From Sclerurus mexicanus (Eukaryota > Chordata > Aves > Passeriformes > Furnariidae), in NCBI GenBank assembly GCA_013396755.1, contig VWZF01006901.1, positions 1,703,563-1,767,562 of the forward strand: a stretch of DNA of 64,000 nt, in the 5' to 3' direction. A program made the translations under genes and the position numbers. How positions within the stretch are numbered: the stretch's first letter is position 1; every line of letters begins with the position of its first letter. The notes under the pieces are model-generated. The model ran no database searches. It worked only from the letters and a program-made list of their open reading frames with translations, and was not told the origin of the DNA. Below, piece by piece: positions 52,780 through 64,000 of the stretch.

Positions 52780-53800
52780 CAGCCTGTTAGCGCCCAGCAA
52801 CCGGCGGAGAGCTGGGGGCACCCCTCGCCTGGGGACTCAGTTTTCAGAGGCTCCGGGGCCAGGACAGGGACAGCGAGTTTTGCAGCAGCAGCCGGCAAAG
52901 TCCCCGCGGGGAGGGCGGACGGTGCCGCGCTCCCCCAGCACCGACACCCGCGGCCCGGGCGGGGTCGCCGGGCGGCCGGGACCCGGCGGCGGGCAGGGGC
53001 GGCAGAAGCCCGGCCCCGGGGGGNNNNNNNNNNNNNNNNNNNNNNNNNNNNNNNNNNNNNNNNNNNNNNNNNNNNNNNNNNNNNNNNNNNNNNNNNNNNN
53101 NNNNNNNNNNNNNNNNNNNNNNNNNNNNNNNNNNNNNNNNNNNNNNNNNNNNNNNNNNNNNNNNNNNNNNNNNNNNNNNNNNNNNNNNNNNNNNNNNNNN
53201 NNNNNNNNNNNNNNNNNNNNNNNNNNNNNNNNNNNNNNNNNNNNNNNNNNNNNNNNNNNNNNNNNNNNNNNNNNNNNNNNNNNNNNNNNNNNNNNNNNNN
53301 NNNNNNNNNNNNNNNNNNNNNNNNNNNNNNNNNNNNNNNNNNNNNNNNNNNNNNNNNNNNNNNNNNNNNNNNNNNNNNNNNNNNNNNNNNNNNNNNNNNN
53401 NNNNNNNNNNNNNNNNNNNNNNNNNNNNNNNNNNNNNNNNNNNNNNNNNNNNNNNNNNNNNNNNNNNNNNNNNNNNNNNNNNNNNNNNNNNNNNNNNNNN
53501 NNNNNNNNNNNNNNNNNNNNNNNNNNNNNNNNNNNNNNNNNNNNNNNNNNNNNNNNNNNNNNNNNNNNNNNNNNNNNNNNNNNNNNNNNNNNNNNNNNNN
53601 NNNNNNNNNNNNNNNNNNNNNNNNNNNNNNNNNNNNNNNNNNNNCCGATGCCGCCGGGCGGCCCCCGTGAGGGGGAGCGGGGAGCGGTGCCGGCCTCCGT
53701 CGGGGGAGGGTCCCCCCGCTCCGCTCCGCTCCGCGGGTTTGCTTCCAAAACTGCCCGGAGCAGAAGGCAGAGCTCGGAGGGCACTGGTGTCAGCCAAGCC
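52780..53800 (-). promoter_or_regulatory. SYT14: CpG island, presumed SYT14 promoter and first exon
   Basis: The sequence switches abruptly from AT-rich to very GC-rich with many CpG dinucleotides on both sides of the N run, at 52780-53023 and 53645-53800. The island sits at the 5' end of the SYT14 exon chain, upstream of the 48-base exon, as expected for the main promoter. I searched both flanks on the minus strand for an ATG-containing exon ending in phase 1 before GT that would encode the short MAIEG-like start, and found none. Exon 1 coding sequence is therefore probably inside the gap. A CR1 copy starts only about 160 bases beyond the gap on the upstream side. CT/CCGCT tandem words near 53715-53732 could be factor sites, but this is weak. 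Confidence 0.75.
53024..53644. other. Assembly gap (621 N)
   Basis: An unbroken run of N within the GC-rich island. Its true length is unknown. Long open frames reported across it are artefacts of translating N. GC-rich first exons are commonly missing from bird assemblies, and the SYT14 start exon probably falls here. Confidence 0.99.
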
Positions 53801-53805
53801 GTGCT

Positions 53806-54340
53806 TCACAGAGGCACGGGCTGTCCTGAGCTGGAGGGGACCCGCAGGGTTAATCGAGTGCTACTCCTGGCCCTGCACGGGACCATCCCCAAGAGTCACA
53901 CCCTGTGCCTGAGAGCGCTGTCCAAAGGCTCCTTGAACTCTGTCAGCCTTGGTGCTGCGACCATTCCCCTGCGAGCCTGTTCCAGTGCCCAAACACCCTC
54001 CGGGGGAAGAACCTTTCCCTAATATCCAACCCAACCCTCCCCTGGCACAAGTTCAGGCCATTCCCTCAGTCCTGTCCCTGGTCACCACAGAGTGAGATCA
54101 GTGCCTGCCCCTCCTCTGCCCCTCACGAGGAAGCTGTCACTGCAGTGAGGTCTCCCCTCAGTCTCCTCCAGGCTGAACACACCAAGTGACCTCAGCCACC
54201 TCTCCTGTGGCTTCCCCTCAAGGCCCTTCACCATCCTCCTTGCCCTCCTTTGGACATCCTCTAATAGTTTAGTATCTTTCTTACATTGTGGCGCCCAAAA
54301 CTGCACGCAGTATTCAAGGTGACGCTACACCAAAGCTTCC
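53806..54340 (-). mobile_element. CR1 LINE, recent subfamily, longer copy
   Basis: This is the same subfamily as the 34356 copy and has the same orientation, but it extends further 5'. Beyond ACCAAGTGACCTCAGCCACC it continues with CTTCCCCTCAAGGCCCTTCA, TTGCCCTCCTTTGGACA and GTGGCGCCCAAAACTGCACG. On the minus strand the region 54306-54082 stays open and encodes QFWAPQCKKD, VQRRARRMVKGLE and FSLEETEG-type words, the C-terminal end of CR1 ORF2. It is therefore a remnant of the reverse transcriptase ORF, not a host gene. The LINE 3' tail points at the CpG island and is unusually diverged and GC-rich. Confidence 0.93.
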
Positions 54341-54759
54341 ATCAATACCTCCAGAACTTTGCTCTCCCAGCACCTGCAGTCACACACGTGTGGCTTCCAT
54401 GTGTGCACATATATAGGGCCACAGTGTACAGCCCTATAAAGGCACTGAAAAAACTCTTGCTAAGTAAAGCCGCTGAAATGGCAGCATTGAAATCACATGT
54501 GGCCTTCGCTTGCTCCACATCCCCTGTAATATATGGCAGCACAGTCACAGACTCTGTTCCTCCCATCACACCTCTGACTGACTTGGTAGACCAGGTGGAT
54601 GGTGTTTGAGCATGAATTGGGATCCTGTAGTGAATTAAGGTATCAGCAATCTCAGGTTTGGTAACTTCTGTTTCTAACCATAACATTCTGGAGCTGTAGG
54701 CTCAGTTTCCTATAGTTTTGGGGGCATAAAACTGAGACAACGCTCTCACGTGGAGCCAC
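54341..54759. other. Unclassified sequence between two CR1 fragments
   Basis: About 420 bases with moderate GC and an open minus-strand frame (54342-54686) of 114 codons. The peptide has no motif that I recognise. The position between two CR1 pieces suggests another old repeat, or intervening host DNA, but I cannot name it. Confidence 0.4.
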
Positions 54760-54990
54760 ATTCACAAGGACTTGGTTGGTTGACAAGAAGCTGGGCATGA
54801 CCTGGCAATGTGTGCTTGCAGACCAAAAAGCCAGCTGTATCCTGGGCTGTCCCAAAAGAAGCGTGGCTAACAGGTAAAGGAAAGGGATTCTCCCCCTCTA
54901 CTCCACTCTCATGAGAACCCACCTAGAATACAGTGTCCAGCTTTGAGCCCCCAACATAAGAAGGGCATGGACCTGTTGGAGCAGGGAGCC
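54760..54990 (+). mobile_element. CR1 LINE internal fragment, plus strand
   Basis: Plus-strand words match the C-terminal coding part of CR1 ORF2: GTTGACAAGAAGCTGGGCAT, CAATGTGTGCTTGCAGACCA, AGCCAGCTGTATCCTGGGCT, AGAAGCGTGGC, CTCTACTCCACTCTCATGAG and CCAACATAAGAAGGGCATGG. It would encode RTHLEYSVQL followed by an in-frame stop, so it is dead. It is in opposite orientation to the copy at 53806-54340 and overlaps it in CR1 coordinates by about 70 bases. Confidence 0.85.
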
Positions 54991-55793
54991 TCTGTTGCTA
55001 CTCTTTCCCCTGTCCTACTTGCTGCAGGTCCTTCCTCTCCCTCCCATGGCTCCTCCTCATCTCTCTTGCACTCGTACCATCCTCTCTTTCCCTGGGGGTC
55101 TGCAGTTGTCCCACCCAGGACATCCTTCTTCTATGCTCTCCTCCATGCCTGCCAGCAGCTCCGTGCAAAAGGACCATCACAGGCTATGCGTGGCTCCTGC
55201 AACTAACAGAGAAAACAGCCAAGCAGATAGCTTGTATTATGGACTTTATACAGTAATCTTATGCAGGATGTAGGTGGTGCATAGAACTGCTGCTGTGTCA
55301 GAAAGTCTCACTAGCATTTGGAGCAATAAGGTAACACATCAGTACATGCAGACAGGTTTTTCAGACACGTATGGACTGGCCAAGCAGAAAAATTTTCACA
55401 AGGTGGTGAGAAGGAATATCTCTGGTACCAATATCATCTTTCTGCCAAATGTTAAATCACCGTTCAAATCCTGGAAGCATTAATCTCCTTCAGCCTAGCA
55501 GCCTTCAGAAATGTTTTGTCATATGGAAAAATCAATGTGTTTTCTCAATTTTGTTCCTCACCTCAGAAAAAGAAAAGTTAAAAGTAGGGCATTTAAAAGC
55601 AAAGTCAGCTTGAACAAAATGGCTGTCCTGAAAAACATGAGTCCCAAATGACAGACATTTGTCCAGACCAGAACCAATTGTAAAATTGATCTTGAAAGAG
55701 AAAATGTCAGCAGGGCTTAATGGCAAATACATTTCTCTGTACCAGCACTGACATTTACCTCAGATACCCCGATGATTTTCTGTTCATTCCTAG
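54991..55793. other. Intergenic sequence, nothing recognised
   Basis: It begins with a pyrimidine-rich stretch (about 55000-55150, many CTCC/TTCC words) and becomes AT-rich after that. No gene, RNA or named repeat could be supported. It ends at the acceptor-like site of the coding-like segment that follows. Confidence 0.5.
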
Positions 55794-56364
55794 AAAGTGT
55801 TCCAGACCTGAAGTTTTCTGTACAATTTGTGCTTACAGCCATCTTGCTAATGATATGTATTAAGCCAAAGGATGAAGATTCTCATGGGATCAGGTATGTA
55901 GTTAGGCTTATTATTCTTCTCTACTGCTTTTTTTTACTTCTTCCCATGCTTTTGGCAGCATTCCTGTATAAAAGAACTACTGGTCAGATGTTGGCAAAAC
56001 TTCCCAGTGCACAGACATCCACCCATACAGAATCCAGCGTTCGGTTTGTGAGATGTTTAAAAAGTCATCCAAAATTTTTGGACAGCCTCACATGTCATCA
56101 CATTTCTGTGATTCATGTATGCAATTAACATAATGGGATGCAGAACTTTGTGTCATTGGACAAACTCTTTTTGAGGGTGAAGAACGAATATATGTTTGTG
56201 AATTAGAGACAGTACAATTGGAATTCTTAGTCCAGGTTTTTGGTGTTCAAAATGCAAAAGGAACACATAATTTCTACCTAAGTAATGATGTACTCAGTTT
56301 GGAAAAACAGTTTCAGGACACAGTGAAACAAACACGATTCCACATCAACAAAGAGATGGTGTGA
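55794..56364 (+). pseudogene. Coding-like stretch of unknown family (possible decayed gene or exons)
   Basis: Two parts look more protein-like than the surroundings. The first, 55794-55893, has a good acceptor (TTCTGTTCATTCCTAG) and donor (CAG/GTATGT). It reads ESVPDLKFSVQFVLTAILLM, followed by CIKPKDEDSHGIR. The second, 56134-56364, is open for 76 codons in another frame and ends at a TGA. It includes FEGEERIYVCELETVQLEF and, further on, HNFYLSNDVLSLEKQFQDT, a natural-looking mix of acidic, hydrophobic and polar residues. Between the parts the frame shifts and stops occur. I do not recognise the family. It may be a decayed gene copy, a pair of exons of an unannotated gene, or chance. Confidence 0.3.
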
Positions 56365-57212
56365 AAAGTATGTGTAAGGAACCAAAACACGACTTTTCAG
56401 AGCTATGCTGAATCAAATGAGTTCTATTTGTGCTTGACTTTCACAAGTACATGTTTAAAATTTCTAAGCTTTATTCAAACAGCAGATACTCCTGCCCACC
56501 ACCGTAAGAGTCTCATTTTTTTCAGTGTTACCAGGAGGGACAAATCTTGAACAAACTTCCAAAATTCAACTATTTTTATTTTGTTCCTGTGGCATAATTG
56601 TGACAGTATAAGCTAGAGTGTCATCTGTTCCTTGCATAAAAGGAGCACAACTGGGTGGTTTAGATGTGTCAGAGGCTTTCTACTGAATCCAATGGGCAAC
56701 TCATTCTGCTGGAGCATTTACACATGATCCCACAAGTCTGCCTTTTGCAGAAAAGCACAGCTGGACACAAACATGACTACAGCTCAACACCAGACTTTAA
56801 GTAATGGTGATAAATCCATAATGTACAAACAATTCACAGGTTATCAAGATTTTCCTGTCAAAAGGAAGAATTATCACCTATCGTGACAAAAAATTTGCTG
56901 ACAGCAAGACAAGTAACTGACAAATACAGGATAAATTTTATCCCGTAAGTCCTAAACTTTTCAACAAGCTACCTACACAGGAGAAACTTCTCACACTGCA
57001 CTGATGTGAAACCACTTTGGCAATTAAAACTAAAAGCTACTGGAAAATCTGGCATGAGCTCCATAGGAGGAAAAATACATTAAAGAACATGAAGGTCTCA
57101 GTTACTGGGAAAACAAGTACAATAATAGAATATTATGTAAGTATATCTATGAGATATAGTTGTATGTTTATTAGCATATAAATATATATAACTGAGAAAT
57201 CTGATCTAATGA
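56365..57212. other. Intergenic sequence, nothing recognised
   Basis: AT-rich, with no supported gene, RNA or repeat beyond short A/T runs. Confidence 0.5.
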
Positions 57213-57302
57213 ATTATATCCCTGCCCATGATGACATGTGGGTTGGGACTAGATGATCTCTAAGGTCCCTTTCAACCCAAGGCATTTTATGATTCTATGA
57301 TA
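57213..57302 (+). mobile_element. CR1 LINE 3'-end fragment
   Basis: A plus-strand CR1 tail: ATCCCTGCCCATGATGACAT, GGGACTAGATGATCTCTAAG, GTCCCTTTCAACCCAAGGC and the terminal TTATGATTCTATGATAC. It is heavily 5'-truncated, with only about 90 bases remaining. Confidence 0.9.
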
Positions 57303-60300
57303 CATAGCATATGTGATAGTTAAATTATAAGACCAAGTCTGTTTAATATAGTGCCATTGTCTATATACTTTTAGTGTTCATGGTATAAAAATATTTGCTT
57401 TTTCCAAATAGAATTCTGAACTGATTTTTCTTAAAGTGAGCAATTATTTTATGTGCAATTACCTCAGAATTCTAAATTATCTGATCCTTGTTATAAACTG
57501 ATTCTTTACACATTTAAGGCATAATCTTTGCCAAACCTTTTTGGATTTTCTCTTCCAGCTTAGCCATATTCTTAGTTCTAAAGCAGATATGATTAAAGAG
57601 TCTGTGCTTCATGAAGACTTAGAATATATGAAAACCATAGCTTGTATGAATGAAAATACTGACTGAAGGGCTCGAAAACCCAGGCTATCAGTAACCAGAC
57701 AGGCTGAAGCCCTAGATTAGTAGTCTGCTAATTAAGATGCCAGACAGATAAGCTATCTATAATTGTCATGATGTGAACAAAGTGAGTTCATGATTGAACA
57801 AAGAGTGGAAGAAAACTTCCAGCAGCTGGATGTAAATTTTCCAGTGGAATATTGCCATTTCATTGCATAAATACAGTCATTTCACTGAAATGCCATTGGG
57901 GAGGGAGGCAAAATATGCAGTATATTGCATTTCAGAAAAAAACTTTTAATCACAAAAATTTTATTTCATATTGTATGTTAATATCATATTGACATTAAAA
58001 TGAACCATCTTGATTTTATCAATATAAAGTCATTCAGTTAGAAAACTCACTCCTTTGTTGAAATTTCACATAATAGGGTGCTGTAAGACTCTGTGTGTGT
58101 GCATGCGTGCCTTTTCTCCTGCTGTATTTCACTCTGGAATGAAAACAGGTTTTGAAAGAAGATATCAAAACTCCCACAAAACTGAAATTCTGTTTTTCTA
58201 ATGAGGAGCTTTACGAAAGTCCCAGAAAGAAGCAAAATGATGTGCAGCTCCAGGGTATTCTATCCTTGTAGATTATTTATAGGAATGCAAAAAAATCTGG
58301 TGCAGCAATGTTGAAATGAAGAGACAAACTCAAAATCTCTAACCCATATTGTATTGAAGTTAAAACACGACCTCTGAAACATCTTGAAGAAAGATCTCCC
58401 AAAGATACTACTGCTCCAGCAGATCAAAAGGTGGCTAAGAATTGTAATACAGTGCCATGCCCTAACTGATTTGGGATATCAGTTTACAACTTCCCATAAG
58501 GATTTTTGGCAGCAATTTTGTGAACACTGCCAATCAGATTTGCAATCAGATTAGTTTCGCATGCAAAGTGTTCTTTATTAGGACATTAAACACCTGACCT
58601 TTCAATATTAAGGTTTGCATTATCAAGTTGTTGGCACTAAGTAAATAACCTGTGACTCTTATTTAGCTTCTCATAGTTTCTGAAAGCTAGGAAAGACAGC
58701 CTGAGCCCTCTGCCAGAAATTGCATGGCTACACACACTAAGAGCAATATACCAGATACCCTCAAGTCTCCACTTTTTGGAAAAGAGTCATAAACCTGAGT
58801 CTTGAAGTAACTGACTTGGCCAAATAATACTCAGTATGTAACTTCATATTCATGAATAAATGATTGAGAAACTGGAAAATAGTGTTTCCAGCAGCACCTT
58901 CCTTCTGCCAAATTTGGGACTCCGCAAGGTCGGATTTCCATCTGGGATACAGTTGGAAAAAGTCCTGTGAGCTAAATCAAAAAGCAGTTGCTCAGTTGCA
59001 CATTGTTAATCCATGGGCAATGCATTTGCTACAGAAATAAAAATTTAAAACATAAATAATTATGTGATTTTTGAGGCCTAATTATTCTAGTGGATGCTCA
59101 GTCAGCCAAAAGTCACATGCAAACTTCAGAGCTGGACAAATGGCATAATGACTCTTATTGGCACACTCGTAAAAAACTTAACTGGCTCAAGCGACCAATG
59201 TAAACACTCTTCTACTGTGTTGCCTTGCACCGTTCCAAAACAAAAACCTCATGAAGATACAGCTAGGACTACTAAATGCAACTCCAAGGAAATGGGCCAA
59301 TCAGTGAGCATGTGCTCACACAAACTACAGAAATTATAAACCAAAACTGTGCAAACCAATCATACACCAAATTCATCCAGAATCCATGCAGACATGCCAG
59401 TTTTCCTATGAGAAGCTGAACTGATGAAGCGGGTGTCCTGCAGATGTAGTTCTCTACCACCGATCTCCATCCCTCCTCAGTGGGGCATCCCTGCCTTATC
59501 CCCATCATAGCCTCTGTTACATCCCTGGTGATAACAGCACGTTGCAATTATTCCAGAGCTTTACACGTGCTGTTTGAACAGTCAAGAAGCTACCAAACAA
59601 GTATAAATGATGGATTGTTCACAATTGCTTAGTACTCTTGGCATTTCCTTCAATGTGGGCACTAATTTCATCCTCCTTCCTCTACACAGAAGTCAGTTGC
59701 CATGAAACTAGAAGGGATCTAACTATTTCTGGGATTTCGGTGAACTTGACCAGCTGTGTCAAAGCTGTGGCTTCCCTCAGCTTTCACAGGTGGAAGTATT
59801 TGACAAAGAAAACATGTTCACATAAGCCATATTTTCTTAGGAAGTCAGGTTAAAAATTTTAGAACACAGCAAATGGCCTTCACAACTCCAGCAAAATATG
59901 AAAAATGAGCTGTTCAGCTACAGTTGAAAACCAAAACATTTTAATGCAAATTAACCCTGTGCTCTTTCAAAGACAAGTACCGCATATGAATATCCCAACA
60001 CACGAGTGGATGGGAATTACCATGCTTTCTTACAGAAGAGTTATGTGAACATCTAATTAGAGAAGCCATAGCATATAATAGTGATATGAAAACAGGCAGA
60101 TACATAGGATGAACAAACAGCCAGTCAGAAAGTCATGTCTATTTTTTTAATTGAAAAAATCATCTTCATCAAAAAGCCATCAAAGGTAACACCATGGAAC
60201 AAAATCAAATTCAATTTCCATTATTCATACTTAAAATATTAAAAGGGGATGGAAAGATATGATCCAGTTCTCCTGGAGGGCTATTTTTAGAAAGAACAAG

Positions 60301-63300
60301 ATCCTGGATGCTAACAGAGCCTACTGGTCTGGTCTGCGCCAGCACAAAATGAATGACCTTGCTCTCACGACCTGATCTGATAGAGATGAGATACTGCAAA
60401 TGGTGTGAACGGAGACTGAGCTGCAACAAGCTGTAAAACCACAGCATACACTGAGGCAGAGTTAGAGCTGTCACGGTGTTGGTTATTAAAACATTTTAAT
60501 CTCAGATTGCTTGAACGGTGCGGAAGTTTTTCTGTCAGGATGGTCTTAAAGCTGATTGCTCACCAACTGGCACTGAGAATCTGAGAGTGGGAGAGGTTCT
60601 TTTCCCTGTGGCCCAAGTAGCTCATAAAAGCGCTGCATGCAGTGGTGGTGGCAGCACAGGGTGTTCATTGTCCTCCCAAGGAAGGGGAAATGATAACAGA
60701 TTCACAAATTGGTGTGCAGCATTACTTACTTGCAGCATGTGTGGCAGTCCTGTTTTATTGACTAGCTCTGGCCAAATCTACCCACAGTTACTGTTCTTGG
60801 CTAACCTTGATGAAGTCATTCCCGTTGCCATGAAACAGCTTCCTTCACTCTCACTCTTCATCTCCCTCTAATTGCCTTTGGTGCACCCTCTGATCCTATG
60901 CTTTGCTTCTCTCCTGTGCTGTGCTTCCCTGCTCTTAATGCTTTGCCCTCCCACCTGTAACCTGGTTAGCTGAAGCCGCCACTCCTGGATTGCACGGAGT
61001 ACTTTTGTGTAGCTGCTCTGCATGTAAAGGAGGAGAAACTGATCTCTGTAGAGGAGGATGACAGTATCTAGTAACAAAAGAAAGTGCTTGACAAATACTG
61101 TCCCCTTAGCAACGGGATAAGGCTGTAGCTGTAGCCAGACCTCTTAGGGTCTCTCTGGAATGAACTGGTATCCTTAGCAGTTCCTACTGGGAGGCTTATG
61201 CAAAGTATATAATTTGCATTTTATTTCTTTCTAATTGCAGTGACTTATTTTGTGCATGTTCCTGCACAGCTGAGACTCAAGCCTGTGGAGTACTTGTTAC
61301 TTTCCTTTCCCATTGAACTTAGTCACTAGGAGCAGTATTGTAAAAATATTTCAAAAGGTAATAAGGGTTCAAAACGCTACATCCATCTAATTTCATGTTT
61401 CTTTTTACTGATAAAAGCTTTAGCATGCCTTTTAATTATTTCAAATATTTCAAAGTTGTACAGCAACATATGATCTACTCTGATTTTTGGACTGAGCAGT
61501 GCTGTTCTTTATGGTGTTTCTGAACATATGTTCTGTTCTTACTTTTAAAATAACTAGCAGAATATGTCATTCATGCTGATGGCACCACAAATATTCTATT
61601 GATGCATTAACGACATTACTGAATCTAAAGAAACATTTTTACTAAAAATGTATGCGTCCTGCAGAATTCTTAAAATCCCTGTTAAATGCAGGGACCTATT
61701 TAAATACATTTTTTGATTAACATTTCTATTGCCTTATTAAAAGGCTTCATTCCATGAAAAAAATCACATTATATATAAACTGGAAGTATAGTCCTGGTTC
61801 TTTTAAATATTGCTCCTTTATACAACTACATCAAGATAAAGAATTCTGCAGAAGAGCTGTAGAATCACAAAGTTAAGTATTATTTGTATTAAATACTCAG
61901 GCTTTATCTACATTTTTAAGGTAATTAATAAAAAGCTACTGAATTAACTCATTAAAACCATTTTACATTTACTAGCTTAAGCATGTGATTCCAAAAATTG
62001 CCCTACTTCCAGTCTGGCTGTTATTTAGTAGAAACTTCCACAAAGGTTTCTGATATACAAATACGCGTCAGTGGGGAACTTCACAGAGGCTGAAATGATT
62101 AAAAAAAAAAGAAAAAAAAAAGGAAAACTTGGTAACAAACATATCTGAGGTTAGTTTGCCACTCAATTATGTAAAACAAGCTGTTTTAAGGCCAGTCAAT
62201 CTCCTTTCTCCTCCTCTAAGACCCATCTTCTTCTCTTAGAAGAAGCAAAGGGATAAAGTGATATATATTCTATTCTGACCTCCTTTATTCTCTTCCAGCC
62301 TGAATCGTCCTCTGATCCTACTGATACCCCATAGTAATAAAGGATTTGAATACTGCAAACTTACTTTTAGGTGAGGAGCTTGTCTACAGAGAAGTAACTC
62401 CAACTTTAGAAGAGCAGATAAGTAAACATGATTCCTCCAGGGCATGATGGCACTAGAGCAGGGTTGGTTTGGTAGGGGAATGGAGGAGTTGGGTTTATAA
62501 TGTATGGAACTGTATGAAGGGGCAGTAAGGTATTAGGCATAAATTTACTTTAGCTATCTAAATTACTTTCTTGAAAATATGCATCTTAACTTCTCTGCTT
62601 TTCAAAAAGCTTAAGGCACACATTAAAATAAAACTGCTTCATTTCAGATGTATTAAATGGCAATCTAATATTCACACCTTTTCAAAGAGAGGTAGATACA
62701 CAAGTAGCTTGGGGAAAAAATTGTATTGGAAATTGCAAAGGTTATGTGAAAAATATTCATGAACCCACCACAAAGCATAAAAAAATGATTATCCTAAAAA
62801 CCAAGTTACTGTGCTGGATTTTTCATTATAAGAGTGCTAAAACTGTGACACAACAGCTGTCTAGAAGGGTGCTTTCTGACTTTCTGCCTTCTTTGTCCCT
62901 TTCCACTATTAAACTTATTTTTCATTCTGTCCAGCTACATGTTACCCACGTCTGGAACCCCTCCACTGCTGATCTCAATCTACACAATTACTTTCCCTTG
63001 GCAGTTTTTGTTGGCTCCCAAAATTGTTTGCAGTCCAGGAGGCGGTCCAAGTGAAAGCTGTATTCTCTACCACCATTTTCTTTGCCAATTCTCCCAAAGT
63101 CATCGGTCCTTGTTGCTGGTTATCATCTCTGTGCTCTATTCCTTCTCCTCTACACACTCTTGTGCCCTTGATAGGTTGTTCCTTGTCACTATGTTTCATT
63201 TGAACCCACTCCCAAGCCTCACCTTTGATATTCTTCCAAATTCAGCCTATGTGCCTCTCCAAAAAAGAAAAGTACCCCACTGGAATTATATCACTATAGT

Positions 63301-64000
63301 ATAGGATCTGGACCCCCTTTAAGTTATTTAATGAGATTAATCATTTGTTGCATAATAGATTATTTTATTGAAAGAGAAATCAAGTTCCTTTGGTGAAATC
63401 TTCATTGTATCAATCTACACAATACTATTGCAAGGTAAGGAAATGAAATTTCCTTTATTTTACAGATAAGTAACAGTGATATAGAAACTGTAAGCACATT
63501 GCTCAATAAAACAAGACCAGGGACCATCCCATGGCTGTGGAGCCAGCTGGCACAGCCTGGATGTCTCCACACTTGTGCATGGTTCTAAGTTCTTTTTTTG
63601 GTCTCCTGACATGCCTCTGTGGTCTTAAGATGTTATTATTATGCCCATGATTTTTTATTTTTTTTTCTATTCCGAATGTCTCAAATAATGTAAGAGCTGC
63701 CTGCAGTCCATCAGAGTGTATATTCATGGCATTTATTGATATGTGGGAAGGTGTTGCATACCATTGGGTGTGTTATGATGGTATGAAGGAGTTGAGAGTC
63801 AAAAGTCTGTTGGGAATCTGTTGGAGAACCATGCAGGGTACAGGAACATGGTATGTGTTTTTCTGTACCACCCAGTGGCAATTTTGATGTGACAAATGTC
63901 TTACAAGCATTTTATGAGGCTAAGGAGCAGTCTTCCTTGAAGCAGAGCTCTCTGTTGGGTGGGCTAAATGTACTATGATCACTTTGCCCAGCCATGAAAA
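57303..64000. other. Intergenic region upstream of SYT14, no gene recognised
   Basis: About 6.7 kb of mostly AT-rich sequence. Open frames are at most 121 codons (plus strand 62939-63304 and 60518-60871) with no domain or splice context. In mammals the gene upstream of SYT14 is UTP25. I looked for a recognisable 3' part of it on the minus strand and saw none, so this is probably intergenic. Confidence 0.6.

Noticed and set aside
52742..54022. Very long open frames (up to 426 codons) crossing the CpG island on both strands
   Set aside because: They owe their length to translating the 621-base N run and GC-rich flanks. The distal part on the plus strand is antisense CR1.
54082..54306. Minus-strand 74-codon frame with reverse-transcriptase-like C-terminal words
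   Set aside because: It is the end of CR1 ORF2 inside the 53806-54340 element, truncated, and not an independent gene.

Overview
This is a non-coding-rich vertebrate window, almost certainly from a bird and probably a neoavian one. The evidence is repeated CR1 LINE fragments with the avian 3' tail (TCACAGAATCACAGAA... / ...GATTCTATGATT), an AT-rich background, compact simple repeats, and one GC-rich CpG island broken by an assembly gap. No bacterial, operon or CRISPR-type structure is present.

One protein-coding gene is well supported: synaptotagmin-14 (SYT14), on the minus strand, partial in this window. Reading in transcription order (high to low coordinates), the layout is as follows. A CpG island at about 52780-53800 contains a 621-base run of N (53024-53644), in which the first exon and start codon probably lie. 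A 48-base exon at 41485-41532 follows. The transmembrane exon is at 27236-27400. A long alternative first coding exon, about 312 codons, is at 25113-26049. An acidic, serine-rich linker exon is at 20548-20766. Every splice boundary I can read is phase 1. The C2A and C2B exons are not visible, so they should lie beyond base 1, after an intron of more than 20.5 kb.

The most interesting signal is the alternative first exon. It starts at its own ATG with an in-frame stop just upstream, lacks a transmembrane segment, and begins with a serine-rich amphipathic helix. It ends in a good donor whose phase matches the linker exon. SYT14 would therefore be made in two forms sharing the C2 domains: one with a transmembrane anchor and one soluble or peripherally bound.

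Upstream of the gene (54341-64000) the sequence looks intergenic. It holds several CR1 fragments and one unexplained coding-like stretch (55794-56364). Eight CR1 fragments were recognised in the window. Two of them, 34356-34758 and 53806-54340, are nearly identical across the body but clearly diverged at the tail. All other open frames appear to be chance or repeat-derived.
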